Positions 20,451 through 21,102 of a stretch of 21,102 nucleotides of DNA are shown here, in pieces. Position 1 is the first letter of the stretch, and every line of letters begins with the position of its first letter. The notes under the pieces were generated by a model. It saw only the letters and a list, made by a program, of their open reading frames with translations, was not told the DNA's origin and ran no database searches. Origin of the DNA: Minisyncoccota bacterium (lineage in GTDB: Bacteria; Patescibacteriota; Minisyncoccia; Phycocordibacterales; UBA2100); assembly GCA_018061585.1 (NCBI GenBank), contig JAGOTU010000009.1:1-21102 (forward strand). Direction: 5' to 3'. The position numbers and the translations under genes were made by a program.

Positions 20451-21102
20451 TCAGAGGCCTGCATCCGCGAGCTGTCTTGCTATGCAAGCATATGCGAACC
20501 GGTCGCAATCGAAGGTCATCGGCTTGTCAGGCGGAATGCCGACACCCTGGATGCGTACAGGCAAGCGCGACTGGTCCTTGCGAGTATCACCTCGCACGGT
20601 CAGGTACCATTCACCGCACGTGAGCTTCATGTGGATATATACGGTCTGCATACATTGCAGGATCGACTTACCCAAAGTCTTCGCTCCGACGGTCGTACAC
20701 TTGTCCGGATACCATTCGTAGCAAAGTGTTTCGATGAGCCACTCGGATGACGACCCTGTGTCGGAATCCGCAAGAATGAGTATCGAACGCCCTGCAAAGA
20801 TGCCGGTACGGCTCGTCGTATAGTGCGTCCCGAAGGTCGCTCGACCGACGAGCTTTAGGTACTCCAACCCGGGCTGCGGAGAGAACGACAGATCAAGCAG
20901 GTTACGTAGCGTTTCCACGTAACCGCCCTCGTTCCCCCGCACATCGATGACGACCGTTTCGATATCCTTCAGCGCCTTCGGCGTGAGTGCCCGTAATTTC
21001 TTAAGCAGCTCCTCGCCGTTGTTCGGAAAGGTATTGATGTATACGAACGCATACCCGCCGACAAGATCGACGGCGGGTCCGTCCATCTTCGCAACCGCGT
21101 GG
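20451..21102 (-). CDS. S41-family carboxy-terminal processing protease, C-terminal part (5' end outside window)
   Basis: The frame stays open to the right edge, so the N-terminus with any signal peptide and PDZ domain is outside. About 217 residues are visible. The S41 core is clear: GGYAFVYINTFPNNGEELLKKL, the strand ETVVIDVRGNEGGYVETLRNLLDL, the nucleophile region ILILADSDTGSSSEWLIETL and CTTVGAKTLGKSILQ, where Lys of LGK is the expected general base paired with the Ser of the GSSSE segment. It ends with VRIQGVGIPPDKPM, the usual G-x-x-P-D close to the active domain, and a short tail. Four cysteines in the C-terminal third are unusual. These proteases trim exported proteins. It converges with hsp20. 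Confidence 0.85.
   Translation of the reverse strand, partial: HAVAKMDGPAVDLVGGYAFVYINTFPNNGEELLKKLRALTPKALKDIETVVIDVRGNEGGYVETLRNLLDLSFSPQPGLEYLKLVGRATFGTHYTTSRTGIFAGRSILILADSDTGSSSEWLIETLCYEWYPDKCTTVGAKTLGKSILQCMQTVYIHMKLTCGEWYLTVRGDTRKDQSRLPVRIQGVGIPPDKPMTFDCDRFAYACIARQLADAGL

Noticed and set aside
1..21102. CRISPR array, prophage or complete insertion sequence
   Set aside because: No regularly spaced direct repeats, transposase, integrase or phage structural genes are seen on either strand.

Overview
The window looks like a chromosomal fragment of a Candidate Phyla Radiation (Patescibacteria, Parcubacteria-like) bacterium. The evidence is indirect: a TsaD with an extra segment before its metal motif, a short valyl-tRNA synthetase without the usual C-terminal arm, many small membrane or secreted proteins with no clear family, very tight gene spacing, and TGA used as an ordinary stop. 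G+C is near one half. I see no CRISPR array, rRNA, phage genes or intact insertion sequence.

Layout. 1-4433 (minus strand) is a cell-envelope cluster. In transcription order it holds a bactofilin-like beta-helix membrane protein, a His-rich two-helix membrane protein, a peptidoglycan-binding-domain protein with a His-containing C-terminal domain, an anchored exported protein, and a CopC-CopD fusion cut off by the left edge. The last four suggest copper or other metal handling at the cell surface. 4552-8008 holds a membrane-fused spermidine-synthase-like protein, an unlisted 55-residue single-helix protein on the minus strand, an AlkA-type DNA glycosylase and a membrane-anchored exported protein. 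8168-10373 holds a ClpP-fold protein lacking its catalytic serine, the Sua5/TsaC enzyme, an unrecognised 227-residue protein and a short DksA/TraR zinc-finger protein. Then come tRNA-Val(GAC) with its terminator, a 270-base stem-loop-rich non-coding stretch, an inositol-monophosphatase-family protein, a PH-domain membrane protein, a DUF2177-type membrane protein, a REPIN-like inverted repeat and an ABC exporter. 14823-21102 holds tsaD, a histidine phosphatase, valS, a PrsW-like protease, Hsp20 and the C-terminal part of an S41 protease.

How the genes relate. Sua5 and TsaD are the two ends of the t6A tRNA-modification pathway, and with valS and tRNA-Val they give the window a decoding theme. 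PrsW, S41, Hsp20 and the ClpP-fold protein fit protein quality control and envelope stress.

The most striking signal is in the start regions. Eight of 22 visible gene starts have a TANNNT -10 element placed exactly six bases before an ATG, usually with no recognisable -35 box. This predicts leaderless mRNAs. A second group of genes instead has -35/-10 pairs with 16-17 bp spacing and, in three of four cases, a Shine-Dalgarno sequence. In two places the -10 element overlaps the stop codon of the gene before. Convergent gene pairs often share one hairpin terminator that starts inside or right next to their stop codons.
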